A stretch of DNA of 64,000 bases from Lichenostomus cassidix (lineage: Eukaryota > Chordata > Aves > Passeriformes > Meliphagidae): contig CM039188.1 in NCBI GenBank assembly GCA_008360975.2, forward strand, positions 28,423,944 through 28,487,943. Reading direction: 5' to 3'. The translations under genes and the position numbers were made by a program. How positions within the stretch are numbered: the first letter of the stretch is position 1; each line of letters opens with the position of its first letter. This document shows, piece by piece, positions 50,352 to 59,744 of this stretch. The notes under the pieces were generated by a model. That model had not been told where the DNA came from and did no database searches. It worked only from the letters and a program-made list of their open reading frames with translations.

Positions 50352-50510
50352 ATGGCGGCGGGGCCTGCGGGGGCTGTAGGGGCTGTGGCGGCGGCGCTGA
50401 GCGGGGCGGGCGCGCTGCGCTTCGGGCACTTCGTGCTGAAGAGCGGCCGCGCCTCCCCCGTGTACATCGACCTGCGCAGCCTCGTGTCCCACCCGCGGCT
50501 GCTCCGGCAG
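50352..50510 (+). CDS. UMPS: UMPS exon 1 (OPRT N-terminus)
   Basis: It encodes [20 protein letters not shown], then [20 protein letters not shown] and ends in RLLRQ. The F-G-x-F-x-L-K-S-G-x-x-S-P-x-Y-I-D motif is the OPRT substrate-binding start. The first 20 residues are Ala/Gly-rich and unlike mammals. The donor is GGTGCTG. Confidence 0.95.
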
Positions 50511-53500
50511 GTGCTGCCCTAGTCGGGTCGGGCCCCACGCGTGTCCCTGCCTGGCGGGCTGACGGGCCCTCAGGGCGAGCGGGGCGCTCCCGGGCCGGGA
50601 CCCTGCAGGATCGGCTCTGGGGTCGTGTCGAGCAGCCTGATTCTTACAAAGCGTTTGGTTTTCTTTCCCAGGTTGCAGGACTTCTGTTCCAGGCGGCCCA
50701 GGATGCGGGTGTGCAGTACGACTGTGTGTGCGGCGTTCCGTACACGGCGCTGCCGCTGGCCACCATCATCTGCGCGGAGCAGCAGCTCCCAATGCTCATA
50801 CGCAGGAAGGAGGCAAAAGACTACGGTAAAGCCTTCGAGTCAAGAGTTTGCAACTTACCCTGTTTGGGAAATGACTTCATATATTTGCGGGTCTTTTGTA
50901 ATGCACAGCATCTCCGTTGCAGTTTAAGGTTACCATTGCAGTTTTAGAAGCAGGTCCTTTCCCCCTAAAGCAAACTCACAGCATCCCAGCCTGATCAGCC
51001 TCTCCCAGCTCGTTGCTGATAAGCTGCAACTTTAGTCCTGCTGTAGGAGAGTTGGAGACACTTGGAGGGTGTTTTCTGTTTCTTTGGTTTTGTTTGTGAG
51101 AGCTTGTTTCATTTCTTTAGCAACATCTTTTGGTTTTTTTACCCCTTGTTACCCTTGCTATGGTTCTGGGTTAGTGGTCTCATCCAGAAATGAGGATTTA
51201 TGACTCAGATTCTCCAGCATGCTGAGACCAGAGCCACATTTCGCTCTCAAACTGAACTTCTTGCGTATTGACTGTGAAAGGAGCCTTTCTAGTCTGTTCT
51301 TCGTTTATCTCTCAAACCCTTTTTTCTTTCATTATTCTATGGTCCTGTAATCAGTGAGCCAGGTGAACAGCAGTCCCTTCTCTACTCAATGAACTATTTA
51401 TTTGATTGTGATAAAGGAAGAGGGAGAGCATACTGAAGCATTAACCTGCCATATAACTGAATTTCTATGCATCCTCTTCCAACAGTGTGTAATTAGAAAG
51501 TACACTTGTCAAAACTAAATGCTACTCCTGTGTCAGGCAGTGGGCCAGGCATGGAAACATTTGCTGCTCCTTCTTGTGAAGCACAAGCCAGTTGTGACAG
51601 CGATTAACTGCTCCTGGGAAAGCCAGGCATCCTTTGTCATTGCCCCACAGGAGGCCTTTCATGGATGTGTGCCTGTTGTTAGTTAGGACAAAGGCACTTG
51701 AGGCTTTACTCCTTCTAATTGTTCTAACAGGCATATTAAACACAGAATGCTGCCTGTGGAAAACGGTGATGTGGAAAACGGTGTGTGGAAATGCTGAAGA
51801 GTGCCAATAACTTGGCTGCCTTAAAGATGTTTTAAATAATGAGAGAATAGTGTGGTAATTCTGAGCCTTCAATCCATGGCAGTAATAAACTTCTGAAGTG
51901 ATCTTATTCAAACATTGGAATTCGTGCTGTTAACAAGGTGCCAGTTTTGTTAATGGAACATAACTTCTGGAAACATTAAATAGTATTTTATTAGCTTGGA
52001 GTAGTAACAGTCTTTATGAATTGAGTTACAGATGTGAGTGAGCTGTGGTAAGAACTGTGATAAGTGGTATCACATAATAAAGTTTTGATACACTAAGGGT
52101 TTTTTGGGTCTTCTAAACATTAATTTGATGGAATGTTTGCCTTTTATTTTTCAGGTACTAAGCGAATGGTAGAAGGCACCATTAATCCAGGAGAGACATG
52201 CCTGATCATTGAAGATGTGGTAACAAGTGGATCCAGTGTACTGGAAACTGCAGAAGTTCTTCAGAAAGAAGGATTAAAAGTCACAGATGCCATCGTGCTG
52301 TTGGACAGGGAACAGGGTGGGAAGGCCAGGCTGGAGCAACATGGAATTCGTCTGCACTCTGTGTGCACCTTGACCGGGGTGCTGGAGATTCTGCAGCAGC
52401 AGGGAGAAGTGGCTGCTGAGATGGTTGAGAAGGTGAAGAAATTCATTCAGGGAAATGTGTTTGAGGCTCAGAATGGTGCTGCTCCTGTGAAGAGACTCTG
52501 TAAGGAGCTGAGCTTCAGTGCTCGTGCCCAGCTGCCGGGGGTGCATCCCATGGCAGCCAGGCTTCTCATGCTCATGGAAAAGAAGCAAACAAATTTGTGT
52601 CTTTCTGCTGATGTCACCAGCTCCAAGGAGCTGCTACAGCTAGCTGCCACCCTGGGCCCCAGCATTTGTATCCTGAAGACTCATATAGACATCCTGAATG
52701 ATTTCACCCAAGAGGTAGTAAAAGAGTTGAGAACACTTGCAGATCGACATGAATTCTTAATCTTTGAAGACAGGAAATTTGCAGATATTGGAAACACAGT
52801 GAAACATCAGTATGAAGGTGATTATCATCAACCTCGATTTACTGTAACTTTGGTGCTGGTGTGTGTAACTGCAGTGCTGGCAGAGGTTGCCAGGAGAGAG
52901 CGTGGAATCTCCAGCCTTGGGAAATACTCAAGGGGATGAGACCCTGAGCAACCTGACCTAGCTTTGAAGTTAACCCTGCTGAGGGGGCATGATCTCTGGA
53001 GGTGCCTTCCAACCTAAACCTTTTTATGAATCTGTGGTTGTGATCAGTAAGTACTTCTGAGTAGTTGTGTGCCATGAGAAACTGCAGACTGGCTTCTTAA
53101 GGCAGCCTGCTATTACTGTATTGCTTGTGTGCCCAGCATGGCTTTCATTTGATACTCCATCTGCAGCTGCAGAGCTGCTCTTCTCTTTTCCTGATCCTTA
53201 TGTCCCATATAATCTGCATGCTAGCTGAGAAGATAGCACCTGTGACAGTGAATTTCTGGGCTACCATAAAAGTCTCAGTGAATATTAAAGGTGAGATACT
53301 AACAAGTGTTTGTGAAAAGTAAACAGAGATTACACTTTGTGGTTAGGCAGCTGTCAGGACTGTCTGATAAGACTGAACTTGTAACTGTCAAGCTTCAGCA
53401 GTAAAGCTGTCTTTTAAAATGTGAGGGATTTAGTGTGCAGCTGTTGTTGTTTAACTGGGGCTTCCTGTTTAACACATTTCTGATGACTCTTTGCCTGTGT

Positions 53501-55287
53501 CTTCTGTTCATGTTCTCAGGTGGTGTGTTCAGAATCGCATCCTGGGCAGACATCATCAATGCCCATGTGGTTCCAGGCTCTGGAGTTGTGAAAGGTCTGA
53601 AGGAAGTTGGTCTTCCTCTCCAGCGTGGCTGTCTCCTGATTGCTGAGATGAGTTCCCAAGGGTCCCTTGCAACGGGTGAATACACAAAAGCTGCAGTAAG
53701 TGGGCAGTCTTGTTTCAGGTTAAAAGCTTATAAAGTGTGACAGGGAGGTTTTATGTGTTTCTAATATTTGCACTTCCAAAAGTCTCTCCGGCTCTGACTA
53801 TTTACAGGTGTTTGTTTTTTCCTTGGAGACTCAGGAATATGACAGTGTGGTGTTTAAAGGTTGCAGCTGCAGGCCAGTGATGTGAGGTGGTCAGAGTTCA
53901 CACTTGGAATTCTCGAACACATGCCAAGTTTGCTATTAGCACCCCCCTTCTTTTTTTCCTTTTTTTCTTTAGGCAATACATTCCTAATTAGTTTAAATTC
54001 ATTCATGGTATTACTTATAACATAGAAACATAACACTGACTTTCCTGCTAGAGGGAAGGAGTGAATTTACATTGGGAAGGCAAGAGGTGTTTCATACCCC
54101 TGCCTCACACAGCTTAATGTGTCAGAGGGTAGATGAGGAACAGATTGCTGGGCCAGCTGAATTTTAACTATATCGTTTATAACTGCTCACTGGCACTTTT
54201 CAGGTACAGATGGCTGAAGACAACTCAGATTTTGTCTTTGGATTCATATCTGGATCTAGAGTTAGTAATAAACCAGAATTTCTTCACTTGACCCCAGGAG
54301 TGCAGCTGCAAACTGGAGGTAAGTACAGAAGTGATGCAGTCTTCAGTGAAAAAGTGGCTTCTGAAGAGGGTTTGGATGCTGGTTCTCAGCTGGGAGGAGT
54401 CTGTTTCCCACTAAGGGCTGTCTTCTGTATTTCTGGGTATGCTGATCCCTTTCCTGGGAGCTCTGGAAGGCAACCAGCAGGGTGCGCAGCCTTTTTTTCT
54501 TGGTTTTTTTTTTCTTGTTCTGAGGTCTGTGCATACTATGAAGCACATTCCTGGAAGCATGCAAAATGCCTTCAGATAGGTGTTAGATTAGATGTAAAAC
54601 CATTCAGTAGGACTGAAAAAAAAATGGTAACAAATACAGAAGTCCAGCTGAAACACTTGGTATTGATACAGGTGCAGTATCAATGAATTGGAAATCTTGT
54701 GCTGATTAAAGAGGTTATCACTGGAGCAGATAGGGGAGATATGTTTCTCTGCAATACTTAATTCTTACGAGACCTAAACTGAAATCACAAGCTTTTACAT
54801 TAATGTTTGGGAGTTTTGCCTGTTTTAAGAAGGCTAAGGCTTATTTCAATAATCCTGTTGGTGCTTCTTTGAGTAACTGTTCCATCTATTGTGATTGGTA
54901 AACCATGAAAAAGGAGGGTGCTGGCTGTCAAATTTGATCTGTGCTTGTTGGTTTGTCGATTGGTAACACAGTTTCTAGTTCTGTTTGTGGATTGTTAGGA
55001 TGAGAGCTGGAGCAGGGGACCTGTCCTCTGTTCCAGCATCTCTCTGAAGGTTTTTAGTAAGTACAGTTTTGTACTAAGTAAAAAAAATTGGTGTCTCTAT
55101 TTCAGGTGATAACCTTGGACAGAAGTACCTAAGCCCCAAGGAAGTTATTAGTGAAAAAGGCTCAGATATCATTATTGTGGGACGTGGCATCTTGGCAGTT
55201 CCAGACCGTCTCCAAGAAGCAGAGAGGTACAGGAAGGCAGCTTGGGAGAGCTACATGAGCAGGCTTGGTATTCCTGCAGAAGACTGA
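50352..55287 (+). CDS. UMPS: Uridine 5'-monophosphate synthase (OPRT/OMP decarboxylase)
   Basis: UMPS catalyses the last two steps of de novo pyrimidine synthesis in the cytosol. Orotate plus PRPP gives OMP (orotate phosphoribosyltransferase, N-terminal), and OMP is decarboxylated to UMP (C-terminal). Six coding exons (50352-50510, 50672-50825, 52155-52817, 53520-53695, 54204-54318, 55106-55287) join to 482 residues; the human protein has 480. The PRPP-binding loop [11 protein letters not shown] is at about residues 122-132. The decarboxylase motif [10 protein letters not shown] has the Asp-Lys-Asp catalytic set at about D310, K312 and D315. The start ATG at 50352 was chosen because the protein then aligns with the mammalian N-terminus. 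An in-frame upstream ATG at 50115 also exists. No frameshift or internal stop is present. Confidence 0.97.
50672..50825 (+). CDS. UMPS: UMPS exon 2 (OPRT)
   Basis: It encodes [20 protein letters not shown], then [13 protein letters not shown] and [12 protein letters not shown]. These are conserved OPRT segments, with RRKEAKDYG forming part of the flexible catalytic loop. It ends one base into a Gly codon. The acceptor is CTTTCCCAG and the donor is GGTAAAG. Confidence 0.95.
50826..52154. other. UMPS: UMPS intron 2
   Basis: Unique-looking sequence. A 15-bp tandem duplication (GTGGAAAACGGTGAT-like) lies at about 51757-51786. Nothing else was recognised. Confidence 0.65.
52155..52817 (+). CDS. 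UMPS: UMPS exon 3 (OPRT end, linker, ODC start)
   Basis: This large 663-nt exon encodes the PRPP loop ([16 protein letters not shown]), the end of OPRT, the interdomain linker and the start of the decarboxylase barrel including LSADV and [14 protein letters not shown]. The acceptor is TTTTTCAG. The donor splits a Gly codon (GAAG/GTGATT). Confidence 0.96.
52878..53037 (+). mobile_element. CR1 LINE 3'-end fragment
   Basis: A stretch in UMPS intron 3 has the features of the 3' end of an avian CR1 retroposon: a GGCAGAGGTTGCCAGGAGAG start, a TCAAGG...TGAGCAACCTGACCTAG core, and an ending GGTGCCTTCCAACCTAAACC followed by a degenerate TTATGAATCTGTG tail. It is truncated at the 5' end, as most CR1 copies are, and lies in the same orientation as UMPS. 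Confidence 0.75.
53520..53695 (+). CDS. UMPS: UMPS exon 4 (ODC barrel)
   Basis: It encodes (G)[20 protein letters not shown], then [13 protein letters not shown] and [15 protein letters not shown]. The HVVPGSG and EMSS segments line the OMP decarboxylase active site. The acceptor is TGTTCTCAG and the donor is AGTAAGT. Confidence 0.95.
53696..55105. other. UMPS: UMPS introns 4 and 5
   Basis: Apart from the exon at 54204-54318, no repeat or RNA gene was recognised. Confidence 0.65.
54204..54318 (+). CDS. UMPS: UMPS exon 5 (ODC barrel)
   Basis: It encodes [20 protein letters not shown], then [19 protein letters not shown] and TPGVQ are late-barrel decarboxylase motifs that contact the UMP phosphate. 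The acceptor is ACTTTTCAG and the donor is GGTAAGT. Confidence 0.95.
55106..55287 (+). CDS. UMPS: UMPS exon 6 (C-terminus and stop)
   Basis: It encodes (G)[20 protein letters not shown], then [11 protein letters not shown] and the last helix, ending RLGIPAED and TGA at 55285-55287. VGRG is the phosphate-binding motif of the decarboxylase. The C-terminus is slightly longer than the human one. Confidence 0.96.
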
Positions 55288-55644
55288 AAACTAGGCAGTG
55301 CCATAACCACTAAGCAAAGCTGATGGAGCTGCAACCCTTGTGAGAGTTCCAGTTAAATACAGGGGCACTTCAGCCCATAGAAAACTGCCCTTTTGGAGAA
55401 AAATGTGTTACAAAGTTGTTTTAATTGTACACACAGAGATCAAATTGTACTTGCCATTGTTTTTTAGCATTTGAATGAAGAACCCCGAACTCCATGCCCA
55501 TTTTTTAGTCTTAGTAGGCTTTTTTGTTACAAAAATGTTGCACAGAACACTCCAAGGGTATTTTGTTGGCTGTTGTTGCCTTTTTTTCTTTTCCCCACCC
55601 TAAAATTTTTTCTGGCTGTGGAAATGGTATTTTATTACGTTCTT

Positions 55645-55650
55645 AATAAA
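55645..55650 (+). terminator. UMPS: UMPS poly(A) signal
   Basis: An AATAAA hexamer lies 358 bases after the stop codon within TTCTTAATAAAATTCACC. This gives a short 3'UTR of about 380 bases. Confidence 0.75.
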
Positions 55651-56170
55651 ATTCACCTGCAGACCTGATGTGCTGCCCCACCTTCACAGGTTTATTCAGC
55701 TCTCCTGTTTCCAAGTAGCAATTGCAGTCTTCAATGCCATACTGAGAAATTGAATTATGTTTAATAAATACTTTTTTTCTACCATTTTTCTTTTACTGGC
55801 TCTGTATGACTTTTTTTCTGTGGCAGAATTATCATAAAAAGTCATTCTGGTGTGTGTGTGACTGCAAGAATTGCTCATGATTCTGTTTACAGAATTCATC
55901 AGAGCAATTAGTTGTTTTGTGCTTAGAGTGTAGGTGTTGATTCCTCTAATATGAAACAAAAATGTATGAACATGTATATGAATACAAAAATGTACTTCAT
56001 TAGACTTTTGTGACAATAGCTGGAATACTTCCAGGCTTTACTTTCTACTCTTCATGGTGAATAAGGAGAATAGAAATATCTTTTAGGACCGGCTTTGATT
56101 ATAAAGTATGGAATATCCTTAAGCGTATCTAGCATGTATGTGGTGCAAATAGCAATGAAAATCCTATTGA

Positions 56171-56599
56171 TCAAGAAGTCAAAGACAAGTGGTGATGCAG
56201 TTCTGGACTGCTGCTGTTCCAGAGCACACAGAGAAAGCTGGGTCCTATTGTTAATATACTTACCTCTAGACAAGGAACAACGGTATTTAGTGAGAAAAAG
56301 TTTTTGCTGTTAGTGTTAAACTCTTCACCAAATCTTTGAAAATAGGAGATTGGTATCTTGAGACACCCTGCAACAGTCAGTGAGATGGGATATTTCACAT
56401 GAACTTCTATGAAGTTCCAGTCCTTCAAAGTGAACAGAGGATTTGCTTGCTGTCTCTGTATCTCACGGCCTTGAGGTCTGTAGCAGAAACAAGACTTGCT
56501 CACTAAAGCCTTTCTGCAGAAAATTGTTTTTTCCACCAGAGGGAGCTGAGACTCTATTTTTGGGGAGCGTTGACGCTCTGGCATTTTTACAGCTTCCAA
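56171..56599 (-). other. Unassigned minus-strand ORF, 142 residues
   Basis: The longest ORF in the AT-rich region beyond UMPS. Its composition is protein-like (mixed charged and hydrophobic residues, no low complexity), but I recognise no domain. The frame stays open upstream to a TAG at about 56640. It could be an exon of an undescribed gene, a pseudogene, or chance. Confidence 0.2.
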
Positions 56600-56769
56600 T
56601 AGTTTCCAATGATGATACTCAGCGATGATTATCCAGCTCTAGATAATCCTTAGAATTAAAATCTGTCTGTTTTTAATCAGTTACACCCTTGCTGTCGGGT
56701 GTGTTTAAAACATTTAAATGTCATTCAAACATTTAAAACAGTATTTTAAACTCTTATAGCCATAGTTTA

Positions 56770-57015
56770 TCAGAAAGCCGCCTCAGGCTGAAGCTCAGCT
56801 CTGGGTGTTGTTGTGGGTTTGCTGTTACAGCACAAGCAGAATTTCATGAGTTCAGTATTTTCCACTAACTCTGCTGAATCGTGCTTAAGCGTGTGGCTGA
56901 CAGCCGTGGAGCTAAATCCCTGAGCAGGCTCTTTGGAGGGCGAGTTTATCAGGCCTCTAGCTGAAAAAATAGCAACTGGATTTGGGAAGATGAATGTGAT
57001 CTGGGGTCCTGTCAC
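56770..57015 (-). other. Unassigned minus-strand ORF, about 80 residues
   Basis: The frame is open with a TGA at its end. Within it lies a good acceptor-like tract (CTATTTTTTCAG on the minus strand, about 56957-56968), and another AG follows CCCC near 57000. No homology is recognised. See the finding on this cluster. Confidence 0.15.
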
Positions 57016-57497
57016 TTAGAGGATACATGCAACTCACTTTCTTTACAAAGCAAGTTCTGAGGAACAGATCAACTGGGAAACTTCATTTCACAGTCCTCCT
57101 TTGTGCTCCCCACGGAGAGCTGTGCTCTGGCACTTCGTGTGACAGCAGTGCTGCAAACATTTCAATTAGTAAAACAAAAACGTGTTACCTCCTATATGCA
57201 TTCTTCTGTCAGAATGATTATAGTAAACAAGTGTGTGCACTTCCTTTGGGGCACCTGGAAGTGATTAAAAATCCATTTCAAATTAAGAACAAATGTTAAT
57301 TTCCTTGCTTGCCCCTGCTGCTCACATTCATTGCACAGTCCCTGCTGTTGGTCCCAACTGTTCCTAACATGGGAACTAGGTCACAATTTACAAAACTCAT
57401 TTGCATCATAATATATGAATCTGAAACTCTTGCAGTTCATTCTGTGATCTGATTGAGCCTGTGGTAGAGGCATAAGGCTGTATTTATATTTCTGGGT

Positions 57498-57755
57498 TTA
57501 ATATCTGACAAGTAGGCATTTATATGAAATTGTGATCCTTACCCACTCTGGAGTATGGTTTATAACAGAATGAAAGGATATCCCTCTTTTCATAGTGAAG
57601 TAAAACTGACCAAGTGTTGCCAGTGCTTGCAACAGAAATCTGCAGGACTTGCTGCTATTTCTGAGCAGCAATTCCTGACCGTGTGAGAGACCAGCACAAG
57701 CTGGAACCACTAAGGAATTGTCACATAGCTTTTGATATTTGTGTGTAAAGTTCAC
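57498..57755 (-). other. Unassigned minus-strand ORF, 85 residues
   Basis: On the minus strand the frame runs into GAGTGG/GTAAGG, a good donor-like sequence at about 57537-57542. If real, it would be an upstream exon to the ORF at 56770-57015. No family is recognised. Confidence 0.15.
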
Positions 57756-58663
57756 TCTGTGTCTTAGAGGTTGTGGGTATCTGTGTCTAGAGAACCCAGG
57801 AGTGCTATGTCAAGTGAACTCAGCCAGGGCACTTAAATCAGTATAACTGCCTAAGTACAGTGCTTTACTCAGAGTTAAAATTCTTGCAAAATCTTGATAA
57901 AAACACTGCTGAATTAAAACCAGCTAAGTTAAAACTTTTGTCCTTAAAAGTATTATTTGTATGCCAGAGCATCAACATTGCTTTATTATTGGTTAACTGA
58001 CAGGTCATATTATAGTTTCCATAGCCTAGTTTATGAAAATTTATTTGAGCTTTAATCCCAGAAAAATAACTGAATCACTTCCCTTTAAGTTTATGTGGAA
58101 AGCCTGTTGCTGTGGATTTTTTTTAGTAAGAGACACAAACATTGCATTTAGGGAATAGCACCAAAGGAATGTGAAACACCCAGAGGAAGTTTGTTTTCAG
58201 ATCTGACTTTTGGAGGTCGCTGTCTCAGAGAATGGTCTGTTTTGGAAGGCTTGTGATTGGGCTGTGGGCTAGACACGCTAAATGTTTTGTTTGTTTATTT
58301 GTTTGTTTGTAATCACGCTGGTGGTTCTTGGTGCGTCTGTACCACAGTGACAAGCACAGCTTCCAAATTTGAATGCTGCAGGAAATTAAAACTCAGCCTG
58401 GTGCCTTCTCCAGCTTCAGGTTTCCCTCCAACTTCTCTGGCAGGAATTTGCAGTCTGGAAGAAGTGACCCTGCTTGTGTGTCTGAGTTGGCTTTGTCCTC
58501 TGTCTTGGTTCTGTGTTCCTGCATGACCCTTGTGCCCCTCTGAACATTTTCTCATGATCTTGTGCAAGCCACAGTCAGGCTGGAATAGCAGCTGGGCAAA
58601 AGATACTTTCACAAACAGGACTATTTAGACAGGGAAATTCTGCAGTGTTTCCTGCAGCTGCTT

Positions 58664-59726
58664 TGTTAAGGGATATTGGTTTAGGCTGAGGATGGGAACA
58701 GCCATAAAGGTGAGTTGGTTGTAAGGGGGAAAACATCAAACAAATACTAACAGAGAAAATGCCTGTCAGGCCTTGGGAACCAGAAGCATCCTTAAGAAAT
58801 GCAGCTGGCACTTTTGAAGTATAGCTGGATACTGAGAAACCAGAGATATCCCCAGATACTATTGATAAGTGTAAAACCAAGCAGCTGGACATCAACTCAT
58901 CATCTGGGAAGGTGAAAAAAATCTCTGGAAAAGGAAGAAAACATTCTGAGAAAGGAAGAGTTGGTAACTGCCATTGGCTGTTCTAACTCATAGGATGGAA
59001 AAAAAAGTGTGATAAAACACATTTTGGCCTGAGAGAATACAAAACATCACCAGTTATTGCCTATGCCAGGTGAAAAATAGAAATTGGCAGCATCTATTGG
59101 CTGTGCCAGGTGGTGGTGTCTGATGCCCATTTATGTCTCTGTAGTATAAAAAGGACTTACTTTTTACCCAAAATGTGATTTCCTCAGCAGAATTCAGCCT
59201 TGCCAGGAACACTAGGCTGACTCCAGGCTGCATGAGGTACATCACCATCCCCAAGAGACTTCATCCATTATCAATTAGCCCCACTTCTGGAATGGGTTTG
59301 ATTCCTCACACTGCTGGGATCAGTTTGATGAACACTTGGTACAGGTAACATTTTTGAATATATATGTATATAAATATTTATATAGAGGTGTGCATGTTAG
59401 TAAGTACTGGTAAGTGTATTTGCTGCTTTACTACTAATAATTCTGCAGTAATTTGTGATATTGAAAAACTGATTTGATGCTAGTTTTGACTGCAGCTGCT
59501 GTGAAAATACGTGTTTGCTTTCTGGTAGTAATTTGTAGTAACTTGTAGAGTAAATATGTTTGTTTTGCCAACTGTAACTATACCTCCCTTGATAGCAGTA
59601 AACTCTAATGAATAAGAGAAAATAGATAATAAATCCTCTGCATCTGTGCATGAGGGCAAATCTGCAAACAGCTGCAATCTTTGCATACTCACAAGCCAAG
59701 TAATCCTTCAGGGCTATGGCATTAAT
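58664..59726 (+). mobile_element. Old retroviral LTR (ERVL-like), plus orientation
   Basis: The region has LTR architecture: a TATAAA at 59145-59150, an AATAAA at 59628-59633, and directly after it a primer-binding-site-like sequence. Its central part (59052-59250) matches a second copy at 61443-61675 at roughly three-quarters identity by eye. The left boundary is a guess at TGTTAAGGGATA. The right boundary is set by the primer site. No family name can be assigned without a repeat library. Confidence 0.5.
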
Positions 59727-59744
59727 TGGCGTCAGAAGTGTGGC
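59727..59744 (+). other. Retroviral primer binding site, tRNA-Leu-like
   Basis: TGGCGTCAGAAGTGTGGC resembles the complement of the 3' end of tRNA-Leu (TGGTGTCAG-type), which primes ERVL-class elements. A few bases differ, as expected for an old copy. Confidence 0.5.

Larger units (their letters stand above)
49790..50660 (+). promoter_or_regulatory. UMPS: CpG-island promoter of UMPS
   Basis: GC content and CpG density rise sharply here compared with the AT-rich surroundings. Many CCGCGG, GGCGCG and CGGG motifs surround the UMPS first exon. No TATA box lies near the start codon, and GGGGCGGGCG (a GC box) occurs at about 50403, within exon 1. This is the usual layout of a housekeeping promoter. 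The transcription start cannot be fixed from sequence alone. Confidence 0.75.
55651..58660. other. Intergenic region downstream of UMPS
   Basis: AT-rich sequence with no recognised gene. Three minus-strand ORFs lie in a row (57498-57755, 56770-57015, 56171-56599). They are listed separately and discussed as a finding. Confidence 0.5.

Noticed and set aside
49987..50538. 183-residue minus-strand ORF (and others) antisense to the UMPS promoter
   Set aside because: Gly/Pro/Arg-rich translation of the CpG island and repeat; it mirrors the plus-strand repeats.
49778..50947. 389-residue plus-strand ORF across the UMPS promoter, exon 1 and exon 2
   Set aside because: It is a chance open frame in GC-rich DNA and the minisatellite. 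In exon 1 it is out of the UMPS frame, and it picks up the exon 2 frame only across the unspliced intron.
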